NCBI GenBank assembly: GCA_900471605.1
Contig: UCEY01000021.1
Location: 270,405-310,339 of the forward strand
Reading direction: 5' to 3'
Length of the DNA: 39,935 nucleotides
DNA from: Hyphomicrobiales bacterium
Lineage (GTDB): Bacteria > Pseudomonadota > Alphaproteobacteria > Rhizobiales > Rhizobiaceae
A program made the position numbers and the translations under genes. Positions 24,701 through 32,894 of this stretch are shown piece after piece. The notes beneath the pieces were generated by a model, which saw nothing but the letters and a program-made list of their open reading frames with translations, searched no databases and had not been told where the DNA came from. Numbering within the stretch: the first letter of the stretch is position 1; the number at the start of each line of letters is the position of its first letter.

Positions 24701-25604
24701 GATTGGCTCCCGCCGTAATCTGGGCGACCGTACGCTTCAGGGTGGCAACGACAGTCTGGAGGCTTCTCTTCTCATCGGAATTGAGAGGGCGCAGCGGCGC
24801 GCGAACCGAACCTGTTTTCAGTCCGATGATCTCGCAGCCGTGCTTGATGGACTGGACGAATTTGCCAGTCTCCAGAAAGTCCATCAGCGGCAGCATCGCG
24901 GTCATGATCGCGCGGCCTTTGTCGAAGTTCTTCTCGATCACGCAGGCTTCGTAGAGCGCGACGTGCTCGCGCGGCAGGAAGTTCGAACCGGCGCAGACCC
25001 AGCTTTTCGCGCCCCAGGCAAAGAATTCGAGGGCCTGATCGTCCCAGCCGCAGGAAAGCGCGATATGGGGGAATTTCCGGGCCAGAAGGTGGAGGTTGGC
25101 CATATCGCCGGAGCTTTCCTTGATCGCCACGACGTTCTTCGATTTTCCGACCCGGGAGAAATACTCCTCTCCCATCACCACGCCCATGCGGGCCGGATAG
25201 TTGTAGAGCATGATCGGCAGGTTGGCGGCGCGATCGATGGTGAGGGCATGAACGGCGTTTTCGCGCTCGGTCGGCAAGGCATAAGGCGGCGACGACACCA
25301 GGATGGCATCCGCACCGATCTCCCTGGCCGACCTTGCATATTCGACCGAGTCTTCGGTTCGGGTCGCGCCTGTGCCCACGATAAGCGGAAGCCTGTTCCC
25401 GATCACATCCTTGGCATACCCCGCCAGATCAAAGCGCTCTTCGGAGCTTTGGGCGTAATATTCGCCCGTCGAGCCGCCGACGATGATGCCGTGCACCCCG
25501 GCTTCGATCAGCGATTCAAGTACGGCGGCGAACGCCTGCCTGTCGATCTCTCCATCGGGAGTGAGCGGCGTGATTGCCGGAGTGTAGATGCCCTCGAACT
25601 TCAA
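24693..25604 (-). CDS. DapA/NanA family aldolase, lyase or deaminase
   Basis: A 303-residue class I (Schiff base) TIM-barrel enzyme. GGSTGE (43-48), the proton-relay Tyr134 (YNYP) and the Schiff-base Lys162 (AIKESSGD) are all present. The family includes dihydrodipicolinate synthase, KDG aldolases and HypD, the deaminase of pyrroline-4-hydroxy-2-carboxylate. It starts at TTG (25602-25604) with GGAG eight bases upstream; TTGA overlaps the stop of the GntR gene, so translation is coupled. Location in a catabolic operon argues against lysine biosynthesis. A HypD-like role is an inference from its neighbours. Confidence 0.88.
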   Translation of the reverse strand: MKFEGIYTPAITPLTPDGEIDRQAFAAVLESLIEAGVHGIIVGGSTGEYYAQSSEERFDLAGYAKDVIGNRLPLIVGTGATRTEDSVEYARSAREIGADAILVSSPPYALPTERENAVHALTIDRAANLPIMLYNYPARMGVVMGEEYFSRVGKSKNVVAIKESSGDMANLHLLARKFPHIALSCGWDDQALEFFAWGAKSWVCAGSNFLPREHVALYEACVIEKNFDKGRAIMTAMLPLMDFLETGKFVQSIKHGCEIIGLKTGSVRAPLRPLNSDEKRSLQTVVATLKRTVAQITAGANHA

Positions 25605-26311
25605 GACGATTTCTCCACCGATGCGACGGGCACTTCAACGAGCGCGTCCGCCTTCATTCCCTGGGGCGCGATGAACATTTCCATGTTCTCGCGCGACAGT
25701 TCCCAATGCTCGAACACCAGGTCGACCACCGTATCCTCGTCATGGGAGCCGATCGCGGCGATGAAGCCGTCATGATGGTCGACGGCAAGCTGCAGGCGTT
25801 TGCGCATGTCGTCGTTACGCGGGCGGAAGAAGGTGTGGCCGATGCGAGCATGGTCGATCAGGAGACGACCGAGGCTTGGCTGCAGGTACGCATTTCCCGA
25901 CATCTCGCCCATGATTTCGTGGAAACGGTTGTTTTCGAGAACCATCGAAAACGCGTTCCCTTTGGCGCTGGCGCTTCGAAAACGCTCCTGGGTGTCCTTG
26001 AGGTCGACGAGCTGTTTGGGCTTGAAGTTCTGTACGGCAAGCCGGCCAATCGCCGCGTAGATCATCGGAGCGACAAGGAAGAAGTTCCGCAGGGTCTGGT
26101 GGTTCATCGGAATGACGCGCGCACCGCGGTTGGCGCGGATGTCGACATAGCCTTCCCCCTCGAGGCGGCGGAAGATTTCCCGAACGGGAGTGCGTGAGAG
26201 ACCGTATCGCTCGCTCAGGCTGACTTCATCCAAATCCTGATCCGGATCGAGTTCCATTGTCAGAATCTGACGCTTCAGATCCTCGTAGAGCCCGTTTTTG
26301 CCGCTCGTCAC
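25601..26311 (-). CDS. GntR family regulator, FCD (FadR) subgroup
   Basis: A 236-residue regulator, first gene of the betaine/hydroxyproline-like operon. Residues 5-72 are the winged helix (LYEDLKRQILTMELDPDQDLDEVSLSERYGLSRTPVREIFRRLEGEGYV in outline) and residues 80-215 the all-helical FCD effector domain with His residues (NNRFHEIMGE, HHDGF) that usually bind a metal. Start GTG at 26311 has GGAGG five bases upstream; an ATG 14 codons earlier has a poor site. Dyads upstream suggest autorepression. HypR of Sinorhizobium meliloti, which controls hydroxyproline genes, is also of the GntR family. Confidence 0.88.
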   Translation of the reverse strand: MTSGKNGLYEDLKRQILTMELDPDQDLDEVSLSERYGLSRTPVREIFRRLEGEGYVDIRANRGARVIPMNHQTLRNFFLVAPMIYAAIGRLAVQNFKPKQLVDLKDTQERFRSASAKGNAFSMVLENNRFHEIMGEMSGNAYLQPSLGRLLIDHARIGHTFFRPRNDDMRKRLQLAVDHHDGFIAAIGSHDEDTVVDLVFEHWELSRENMEMFIAPQGMKADALVEVPVASVEKSS

Positions 26312-26378
26312 CAAAGCCTCCTGTTTTTTCGAGGTCGCAAAAGGAACCTGCATCCTGCAGAGGCTGAAGTCAAGAATT

Positions 26379-26421
26379 TTGTATACCTGATGTACACATA
26401 AGTTATTCTTGTCGTGCACAA
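26379..26421. promoter_or_regulatory. candidate GntR operators ahead of the minus-strand operon
   Basis: TTGTCGTGCACAA (26409-26421) is a dyad with TTGT/ACAA arms, and TTGTATACCTGATGTACACA (26379-26398) contains GTATAC and TGTACA, each a perfect 6-bp palindrome. On the minus strand a TTGACT hexamer precedes the first site. FCD-type GntR proteins typically bind such GTATAC-like dyads, so autoregulation is likely. Confidence 0.45.
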
Positions 26422-26787
26422 TAGTCAAATTGACGCCATGCAGCTGAAGTCGCGCCGCTGTTCGGGCCTCTAAACGCAGGTCAGCGACGAGGGTAACGTG
26501 AATGGGTTTGAAAGCGTGGGTGGAACAAAGCGATGTGAAGCTCGGTGGCCGTTCACGGACCAAATTCTCACGGTCAGAAAAGGCTGTGCCTACGACGGCG
26601 GCCAATAGCGTAGCGCGCAGTCATCGCGTCATTGACGAGGCGGCTGACTTTGGAAAGAGTCTCGGCCATGACCGCTCTCAGCTCTGGACTTCGGCTGGCG
26701 TCCCGTTTGATCGGCACCGCCGCTACCGCAGGGAAGGCAGCGACACCAGGATTCCCTGTGCCAAATTCTCCATTTTCCCATCCTTTC
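26422..26787. other. intergenic stretch between two divergent catabolic operons
   Basis: No gene is supported here. Open frames on both strands lack ribosome sites, and one minus-strand frame begins inside the LysR-type box. Together with the flanking operators it separates the minus-strand GntR-led operon from the plus-strand importer operon. Confidence 0.5.
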
Positions 26788-26834
26788 CGCCATAAGGAAA
26801 CGCTATAGCGCCAGAAAGGAGTTGTGTTGGCCAA
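26788..26834 (+). promoter_or_regulatory. LysR-type bipartite control box, copy A
   Basis: CGCCATA and TATAGCG form a dyad (6 of 7 pairs) with a 9-bp spacer, giving T-N11-A (26793-26805). TTGGCCAA follows at 26827-26834, its centre 31.5 bp from the dyad centre. The 47 bp match copy B at 40 positions, and a CCGTC-CCT-AACCT stretch after the box is also shared. It lies 124 bp before the importer gene ATG. It is a candidate activation site for the LysR protein encoded at 32895-33833. Confidence 0.7.
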
Positions 26835-26958
26835 ACGCCGTCACCTGAACCTAGTGTGACGCATCGGGCAGCATGAGGCTCCCCGGAAAAGAACCGCTGA
26901 AGCGGCAATACGCGACCGGCATAAGCCGAGCGATGAAATCCGAACACGGAGTGGGAAC

Positions 26959-28146
26959 ATGACACATATTTTCTCTCGCAGAATGCTCTGCATCACCGGC
27001 GCCGTCCTGTCCGTCGCGGGAGCGGCTCCTTTTGCGACCATGGCGCAGGCTGCCGACACGATAAAGCTTGGAATTGTAGCTCCGATGAGCGGTCCGAACG
27101 CCCGCTACGGTGCGTTCTCCATGCATGGTGCCGAACTGGCCGTCAAAGACATCAACGCCGCCGGTGGCGTCAACGGCATGAAGATCGAACTCTTCAATGC
27201 CGATAGCCAGGGCACGCCTGTGGAGGGCGTTTCGGCGACCCGCCGCCTGATCGACCAGGACGGCGTCGACTTTGTCATCGGCGATGTCTCGAGTTCGGTC
27301 ACGCTGGCAATGCAGCCCGTGGCCGAGGATGCCCAGGTGCTTCTCCTCAACGCCGCTTCTTCCAACCCGAAGATCACCTATCAAGCAGGCGTCGGCGGCT
27401 TCAAGTGGACCTACCGCAACTACCCGACCGACGAGAACCGCGCGCTGATCGTCGCCAAATATGCTGCCGAGCAGCGTGGATTCACGAAATTCGCAGTGCT
27501 TTCGGTCGATAGCGACTACGGCCGTTCGGCGATCACGTTCACGAAGAAGTACCTGCCCGACTTCAAGGGCCAGATCCTCAGTGAAGACTACTACAAGGAA
27601 GGCGAAGTCGACTTCCGCAGCGTTCTTGCCAAGATCCGGGACAACGGCGCCCAGGCGATCATCTATTACGGCCTTGCCGACACCACCCCGATCCTTGCTC
27701 GCCAGATGATCGAGCTTGGTATGGCCGGCAAGGTTACGCTGATCGGCAATGGCGAATTCAATACGGAAAAGACGATCAAGGCCGCCCCGAGCGCGCTGGA
27801 AGGCGCCGTCGAGGCCGCCGCATGGCTTCCGCAATTCGACTCTCCGGCCAGCAAGGCGTTCGTTGAAAAGTTCACGACGTCGTACAAGGAGGCTCCGAAC
27901 AACCACGCCTACGTTCACTGGGATACCGTCAATCTCCTCGCAGCGGCAATCAAGCAGGCTGGAAGCGCCGACAAGACCAAGGTCCGGGACGCTCTCTCGA
28001 AGATCAAGTACAAGAGCCCCGTTGGCGAAGTCACCTTCGATGATCACAATCAGGCTCGTCTGCCGATGATCCTGCTGCAGATCGAAAAGGGCGTGCCGAG
28101 CATCAAGGGTGCATATACGGCAGACATTCAGTATCCTGCCAAGTAA
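26959..28146 (+). CDS. LivK-type ABC transporter substrate-binding protein
   Basis: A 395-residue type I periplasmic binding protein of the branched-chain amino acid/amide family. The N-terminal signal peptide carries SRRM and a hydrophobic core, with cleavage near AQA (about residue 31). The mature part begins TIKLGIVAPMSGPNARYGAFSMHGAELAVKDINAAGGVNG in outline, the usual opening of this family. First gene of the plus-strand catabolic set, preceded by copy A of the LysR-type box. Members bind amino acids, amides, urea, aromatic acids and other compounds; with hydantoinase-family enzymes downstream a lactam, imide or substituted amino acid is likely. Confidence 0.9.
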   Translation: MTHIFSRRMLCITGAVLSVAGAAPFATMAQAADTIKLGIVAPMSGPNARYGAFSMHGAELAVKDINAAGGVNGMKIELFNADSQGTPVEGVSATRRLIDQDGVDFVIGDVSSSVTLAMQPVAEDAQVLLLNAASSNPKITYQAGVGGFKWTYRNYPTDENRALIVAKYAAEQRGFTKFAVLSVDSDYGRSAITFTKKYLPDFKGQILSEDYYKEGEVDFRSVLAKIRDNGAQAIIYYGLADTTPILARQMIELGMAGKVTLIGNGEFNTEKTIKAAPSALEGAVEAAAWLPQFDSPASKAFVEKFTTSYKEAPNNHAYVHWDTVNLLAAAIKQAGSADKTKVRDALSKIKYKSPVGEVTFDDHNQARLPMILLQIEKGVPSIKGAYTADIQYPAK

Positions 28147-28168
28147 CTAACCCGGGAGGAGTACAGCC

Positions 28169-29041
28169 ATGCTCTCGACCGTTCTTGAGCAGGTCGTCAA
28201 TGGGATCGTGACCGGTTCCGTTTACGCGATCGTCGCCGTCGGCATGACCATGATCTTCGGCGTTCTGAGAGCCATCAATTTCGCTCACGGCGAATATTAC
28301 ATGCTCGGGACGTTCGGGGCCTGGTTTGCAGTTGATTATCTTGGATTGTCCTACGAGGCGTCGATCGTCGTGGGCATCCTTGCGACGATCGTAGTTGCCT
28401 ACGTGGTCGGGCAGCTTGTGATGCGGCGGATGGTCGGAGCGCCAGCGGAATCGGGCGTGCTCGCAACCCTCGGCATTGCGCTTATCCTGCAGAACGCGGT
28501 CATCTTCGTCTTCGGGGGAGGCTACAAGTTCTTCTCCGGAGGCTATATCGAGCCGATCTCGATCCTCGGCTTCAGCCTTGCCCAGCAACGTATCCTTATT
28601 CTCGTCGTCTGCCTGGTTGTCTTCGTCGGGCTGGAGCTGATGGTCACCTACAGCCGCCTCGGGATGGCGATGCGCGCGGTTTCGCAGAACGTCGAATGCT
28701 GCGAAGTGGTCGGCATCGATGTTCCGCAGGTCGTGCTCCGTACGTTCATTCTCGGTGCGGCGTTGGCCGCCCTCTCGGGCGTTCTCACGGCACCCGTCAA
28801 TGTCAGCGTCTATGGCGGCATGGGTGAGCTGATTACCTTCAAGACCCTGCCGATCATCATCATGGGCGGACTTGGCAACGTGCGCGGGACCTTCTTTGCA
28901 GCAATGATCCTCGGCATCGCCGAGAGCCTCGTTGCTACATATGTCGGCTTGCAATTCCGCGATACCGTCGGGTTCGCAACGCTCATCCTGGTGCTGATGT
29001 GGCGTCCGTACGGCCTCTTTTCGACGCAGGCGCGCTTCTAA
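28169..29041 (+). CDS. LivH-type ABC transporter permease
   Basis: A 290-residue permease with about eight hydrophobic helices and the LivH signature (GMTMIFGVLRAINFAHGEYYMLG near residues 26-48). The ATPase-docking region is in VEFCEVVGIDVPQV-like residues 175-190, and the ITFKTLPIIIMGGLGNVRGTFFAA stretch near 225-250 is typical. GGGAGGAG precedes the ATG, 22 bp after the binding protein gene. Confidence 0.9.
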   Translation: MLSTVLEQVVNGIVTGSVYAIVAVGMTMIFGVLRAINFAHGEYYMLGTFGAWFAVDYLGLSYEASIVVGILATIVVAYVVGQLVMRRMVGAPAESGVLATLGIALILQNAVIFVFGGGYKFFSGGYIEPISILGFSLAQQRILILVVCLVVFVGLELMVTYSRLGMAMRAVSQNVECCEVVGIDVPQVVLRTFILGAALAALSGVLTAPVNVSVYGGMGELITFKTLPIIIMGGLGNVRGTFFAAMILGIAESLVATYVGLQFRDTVGFATLILVLMWRPYGLFSTQARF

Positions 29042-29084
29042 GAGCAGCTCCCGCCGAACTCTCTCGAACTTCTGAGGACTCGAC

Positions 29085-30071
29085 ATGTCTCTCACGGAAA
29101 CAGTCCAACAGGCCCGCAGACGCGATCTTCGGATCCCGCTCGCCGCAGTCCTGGTCGTCATAGCGCTTGCCGCGCCCTATATCGGAAGCCGCTACGTTAC
29201 CCACTCCCTGATCATTGCCCTGATCTTCATGCTTCCCGCACATGGTCTCAATCTTCTCGTGGGATACACGGGCCTTCTGTCGCTCGCGCAGGCGGCATTT
29301 TTCGGCATCGGCGCCTACACGGCGGGCCTGCTTGCCGTAACCTATGGAACCCCGTTCTACGTCAATCTGATCGCCGCCGGCGTGGTATCCGGCGCTATCG
29401 CGCTCCCGCTCGGCATTCCGGCGCTGCGTCTGCGCTCGACCTCGTTCGTGATGTGTACGCTGGGCTTCGTCATCATCGGCCAGGCCATCTCCAAGAACTG
29501 GGTCTCTCTGACGCGCGGGGACATGGGCCTCTCCGGTATTCCAAAGCCGTATTTCGAGCTCGGGCCACTATCCTTCTCTGTCTCGGGCACCACGAACTTC
29601 TACTATCTCGCCCTGGCGATCGGGGCCCTCGCGACCTTCGCCGCATGGGCGATCGTCAGATCGCCGGCGGGACGGAACATGGTGGCCATCCGGGAAAACG
29701 AGACCCTGGCCGAATCCCTCGGCGTGCCCACCTGGCACTACAAGCTGATCGTCTTCATGCTCAGTGCGGTATTTGCCGGCATCGGCGGCTGCCTCTATGC
29801 CTACTATCTGACGGTCGTCAGCCCTCTGACCTTCCAGATGTACTATTCCACGACGATGCTCATCATCGTGCTGGGCGGGGGCGCTGGAATGATATCGGGT
29901 ACGGTCTTTGGCAGCCTGCTCTTCGTCGGATTGACGGAAGCACTGCGCATCACCCCTGAATTGCGCATGATTGCCTACGGTTTCTGCCTGTTGGTCCTGG
30001 TCTTCTGGTTCAAGAAAGGCTTCGCGCCGCTGATCAATCGGTTCTGGAATGTGATCGGAGGTGTCAAATGA
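29085..30071 (+). CDS. LivM-type ABC transporter permease
   Basis: A 328-residue permease with LivM features: GLNLLVGYTGLLSLAQAAFFGIGAYTAGLL in outline (about residues 54-84) and GGGAGMISGTVFGSLLFVGL near the C-terminus. It pairs with the LivH-type protein to form the membrane channel. Its stop codon overlaps the ATG of the following ATPase gene (ATGA). Confidence 0.9.
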   Translation: MSLTETVQQARRRDLRIPLAAVLVVIALAAPYIGSRYVTHSLIIALIFMLPAHGLNLLVGYTGLLSLAQAAFFGIGAYTAGLLAVTYGTPFYVNLIAAGVVSGAIALPLGIPALRLRSTSFVMCTLGFVIIGQAISKNWVSLTRGDMGLSGIPKPYFELGPLSFSVSGTTNFYYLALAIGALATFAAWAIVRSPAGRNMVAIRENETLAESLGVPTWHYKLIVFMLSAVFAGIGGCLYAYYLTVVSPLTFQMYYSTTMLIIVLGGGAGMISGTVFGSLLFVGLTEALRITPELRMIAYGFCLLVLVFWFKKGFAPLINRFWNVIGGVK

Positions 30072-30841
30072 CTGTTCCTCTGCCCCTCCTGGAGATCAAG
30101 AACCTCACCAAGTCCTATGGCGCGGTGAAGGCCGTGGCCGATGTCAGTATTCATATCGATCGAGGGGAGATCGCGGGACTGATCGGTCCGAACGGATCAG
30201 GCAAGTCCACTTTCTTCGACTGCAGCACCGGTCTTGCCCGCCCTGACGCCGGCACGGTGATACTCGACGGCCAGGACATAACCGGTTGGTCGCTCAACCG
30301 CATTGCACGCGAGGGCCGCATGTTGCGGTCGTTTCAGAAGACCGTGACGTTCAAGGCGCTGGATGTCGAGGAAAATCTGATCATCGCGGGTCAGATGTTC
30401 ACCTTCCCTTCGATCGCCGCGACGTTCGGCCTCGGCAAGCGTTCGCGAAGCCGCATCGACGGCCTTCGGGAGAGGGCACGAGAACTGATCAAGATGGCGG
30501 GCCTCTGGGATGTTCGCCACCAGCCGGCGGGCAACCTGTCCGGGGGGCAGCAGAAGCTGATCCAGTTCGCGTCCATGCTGATGCCCGAACCGAAGCTGAT
30601 CCTGCTGGATGAGCCGATGGCAGGCATCAACCCGAAGATCATCGAGCGCGTCGTGGACACCATCCTTTATGCAAACAGGTCGCTCGGGGTCAGCTTCCTG
30701 GTGATCGAACACAATATCGATGTGGTGACGAGCATCTGCCAGCGGGTCATCGTCCTCGATCAGGGAGCCAAGCTCGTCGAGGGCCTGCCGCATGACATCG
30801 TTCAAGACCAGCGTGTGAGGGAGGCCTATCTTGGGGGCTGA
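30068..30841 (+). CDS. LivG-type ABC transporter ATPase
   Basis: A 257-residue ATPase. Walker A GPNGSGKST is at 40-48, signature LSGGQQK near 157-163 and Walker B LILLDEPMAGINP downstream, with the LivG-type C-terminal end (IVQDQRVREAYLGG). It overlaps the LivM-type gene by 4 bp and the LivF-type gene by 11 bp, so the set is translationally coupled. It works as a heterodimer with the LivF-type protein. Confidence 0.9.
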   Translation: MTVPLPLLEIKNLTKSYGAVKAVADVSIHIDRGEIAGLIGPNGSGKSTFFDCSTGLARPDAGTVILDGQDITGWSLNRIAREGRMLRSFQKTVTFKALDVEENLIIAGQMFTFPSIAATFGLGKRSRSRIDGLRERARELIKMAGLWDVRHQPAGNLSGGQQKLIQFASMLMPEPKLILLDEPMAGINPKIIERVVDTILYANRSLGVSFLVIEHNIDVVTSICQRVIVLDQGAKLVEGLPHDIVQDQRVREAYLGG

Positions 30842-31574
30842 GACGAATCTTTTCATTCGCGATCTGCGCGCAGGCTACGACAGTCTGGACATCTTGAACG
30901 GCGTGGATCTCGACGTGCCCAAGGGTCAGTTCGTGGCCCTGTTGGGCCCGAACGGCGCCGGAAAATCCACGCTGCTGAAGACGCTTTACGGGATGACCAC
31001 GATCAAGGGTGGAAACATCGACTGGTGTGGCAAGAACATTGCCGGCTACAAGTCGAAATCCATTTTGGGCGAGGGAATCTCGTTCGTTCCACAGGGCCGC
31101 TGCAACTTCCCCGTCATGACGGTCGACGAGAACCTTCAGATGGCTGCCTACTCGATACGCGATGCCAGGGTGAAAGCCGATCGCGACTACGTCTATGACC
31201 TCTTCCCCATCCTGAAGAAACGTCGCGCGACGCTTGCGGGCAACATGTCCGGAGGAGAGCAGCAGCTGCTGGAAGTCGCCATGGCCGTGCTGCAGCGTCC
31301 GAAGGTTCTATTGGTCGACGAACCTTCCGTCGGGCTTTCGCCCGCGGCGATCGGGATCGTATTCGACGAGCTTCTTCGACTTCACGCCGACGGGATGACG
31401 ATCCTTCTGGTCGAGCAGAATACCAAGAAGGCGATGGAGGTCGCGCAACGCGCGGTCATCCTGAGGCTCGGAAAGGTCATCTGGGACGGCCTGCCGAAGG
31501 ATATCACCCATGACGAACTTGGCGAGCTTTTCCTGACCGGGAAGATGCGCGGCGAAACCGAAGCCGTCCACTGA
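30831..31574 (+). CDS. LivF-type ABC transporter ATPase
   Basis: A 247-residue ATPase with Walker A GPNGAGKST, signature MSGGEQQLLE and Walker B VLLVDEPSVGLSP, the standard LivF pattern. The start is TTG at 30831 with GGGAGG six bases upstream, inside the end of the LivG-type gene; there is no suitable ATG nearby that keeps the first beta strand (FIRDLRAGYDSLDIL). It completes the five-gene importer and is followed after 35 bp by the aminotransferase gene. Confidence 0.9.
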   Translation: MGAETNLFIRDLRAGYDSLDILNGVDLDVPKGQFVALLGPNGAGKSTLLKTLYGMTTIKGGNIDWCGKNIAGYKSKSILGEGISFVPQGRCNFPVMTVDENLQMAAYSIRDARVKADRDYVYDLFPILKKRRATLAGNMSGGEQQLLEVAMAVLQRPKVLLVDEPSVGLSPAAIGIVFDELLRLHADGMTILLVEQNTKKAMEVAQRAVILRLGKVIWDGLPKDITHDELGELFLTGKMRGETEAVH

Positions 31575-31609
31575 CGGCTGCCTGTACAATTCAAACCGAG
31601 GAAGCTCCA

Positions 31610-32818
31610 ATGAGCACTTTCGTGCCTGCATCGCGCGTGTCGAGAATCAAGGTGTCGCCGAGCACGGCCGCCTCCGCCCGCGCAAGGGAACTCAAGGCAG
31701 CAGGTCGCGATATCGTCGACCTGACGGTCGGCGAGCCCGATTTCGACACTCCTGAAAACGTCAAGGCAGCCGCCCACGCGGCGATCGATCGAGGCGAAAC
31801 GAAATACACCGCGGTCAACGGTACGCCTGCGCTCCGCAAGGCAATCATTGGCGACTTCCAACGTCGCCTTGGCCTGACCTATTCCGACAACGAGATCTGC
31901 GTCGGCGGCGGCGCGAAGCAAATTCTCTTCCTGGCACTGATGGCAAGCGTCGAGAATGATGCGGAAGTCATCATCCCGGCACCATACTGGGTCTCCTATC
32001 CGGACATGGTCATCGCCAACGACGGCAAGCCTGTCATCGTGCAATGCCCCCAGGAGACTGGCTTCAAGCTCACGCCGGAGGCTCTTGAAAAGGCAATCAC
32101 TCCGAAGACGCTGTGGCTGATCCTCAACGCACCTTCGAACCCTACAGGGGCCGCCTACTCGAAGAGCGAGCTCGAGGCGCTCGGCAAGGTCCTCCTGCGG
32201 CATCCGCAGGTGTTCGTGCTCTCCGATGACATCTATGACCAGGTCTGGTTCAAGGATGAGCCGATGACGACGCTCGTTGCTGCGGTCCCGGAATTGAAGG
32301 ACAGGGTCCTTCTGACCAACGGCGTATCAAAATCCTACGCGATGACAGGATGGCGGATCGGCTATGCCGCGGGCCCCGGTGCGCTCGTGGCCGCGATCAA
32401 CAAGCTGCAGTCTCAGATGTCTTCTTGTCCATCGTCGATCAGTCAGGCGGCCGCCGCCTACGCGCTTTCGAATGATCAGAGCTTCATCGGCAAGAGCGTT
32501 AAGGTCTATAAGGATCGTCGCGACTATGCCTGCGAGAGGCTCAATTCGATCCCTGGCCTTTCCTGCGTCGTTCCCGACGGAGCCTTCTACCTTTATCCGA
32601 ACTGCAGCGGCGTCATTGGCAAGAAGACACCCGACGGCAAGTTCATCGAAAACGACCTCGATTTCGTTCTCTATCTTCTCGACGGCGTCGGCGTGGCCGC
32701 GCTTCAGGGCGCGGCATACGGATTGTCGCCTTACTTCCGCCTTTCCTTCGCAACCTCCATGGAGGTCATCAAGGAAGCGTGCGACAGGATCGAAAAGGCC
32801 GTCAAGGCACTGGCTTGA
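31610..32818 (+). CDS. class I/II PLP-dependent aminotransferase (AspC-like)
   Basis: A 402-residue fold-type I aminotransferase. NPTG is at 177-180, Asp207 and Tyr209 contact PLP, the Schiff-base lysine is Lys241 (SKSYAMTGWR), and Arg377 (SPYFRLSF) should bind the substrate alpha-carboxylate. Length and motifs fit the aspartate/aromatic aminotransferase I-gamma type common in alphaproteobacteria. It follows the importer genes by 35 bp. In this set it would convert the amino acid released by the hydantoinase-family enzyme into a 2-oxo acid; this is inference from order. Confidence 0.9.
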   Translation: MSTFVPASRVSRIKVSPSTAASARARELKAAGRDIVDLTVGEPDFDTPENVKAAAHAAIDRGETKYTAVNGTPALRKAIIGDFQRRLGLTYSDNEICVGGGAKQILFLALMASVENDAEVIIPAPYWVSYPDMVIANDGKPVIVQCPQETGFKLTPEALEKAITPKTLWLILNAPSNPTGAAYSKSELEALGKVLLRHPQVFVLSDDIYDQVWFKDEPMTTLVAAVPELKDRVLLTNGVSKSYAMTGWRIGYAAGPGALVAAINKLQSQMSSCPSSISQAAAAYALSNDQSFIGKSVKVYKDRRDYACERLNSIPGLSCVVPDGAFYLYPNCSGVIGKKTPDGKFIENDLDFVLYLLDGVGVAALQGAAYGLSPYFRLSFATSMEVIKEACDRIEKAVKALA

Positions 32819-32835
32819 CGGACTGCACGTCCGGT

Positions 32836-32856
32836 GAAGGGCTTGCAAAGCCCTTC
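32836..32856 (+). other. perfect hairpin between the aminotransferase and LysR genes
   Basis: GAAGGGCTT and AAGCCCTTC pair perfectly over 9 bp around the 3-nt loop GCA. The stretch after it (TTGCTGG) is not a real T run, so it is either a weak or partial terminator or an RNA-stabilising element lowering or separating LysR expression from the importer transcript. Confidence 0.55.
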
Positions 32857-32894
32857 TTGCTGGCCTTAAGGTTCCGGGCAAAGGCATCGGAACC

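Noticed and set aside
24693..25604. Lysine-biosynthetic dihydrodipicolinate synthase
   Set aside because: Active-site residues are shared by the whole DapA/NanA family, and the coupled catabolic neighbours argue against a biosynthetic role.
26574..26834. Minus-strand 86-residue frame in the divergent intergenic region
   Set aside because: Starts at a TTG inside the LysR-type box, has no ribosome site and no recognised family; similarity of its N-terminus to a frame near 33.99 kb is explained by the repeated control box.
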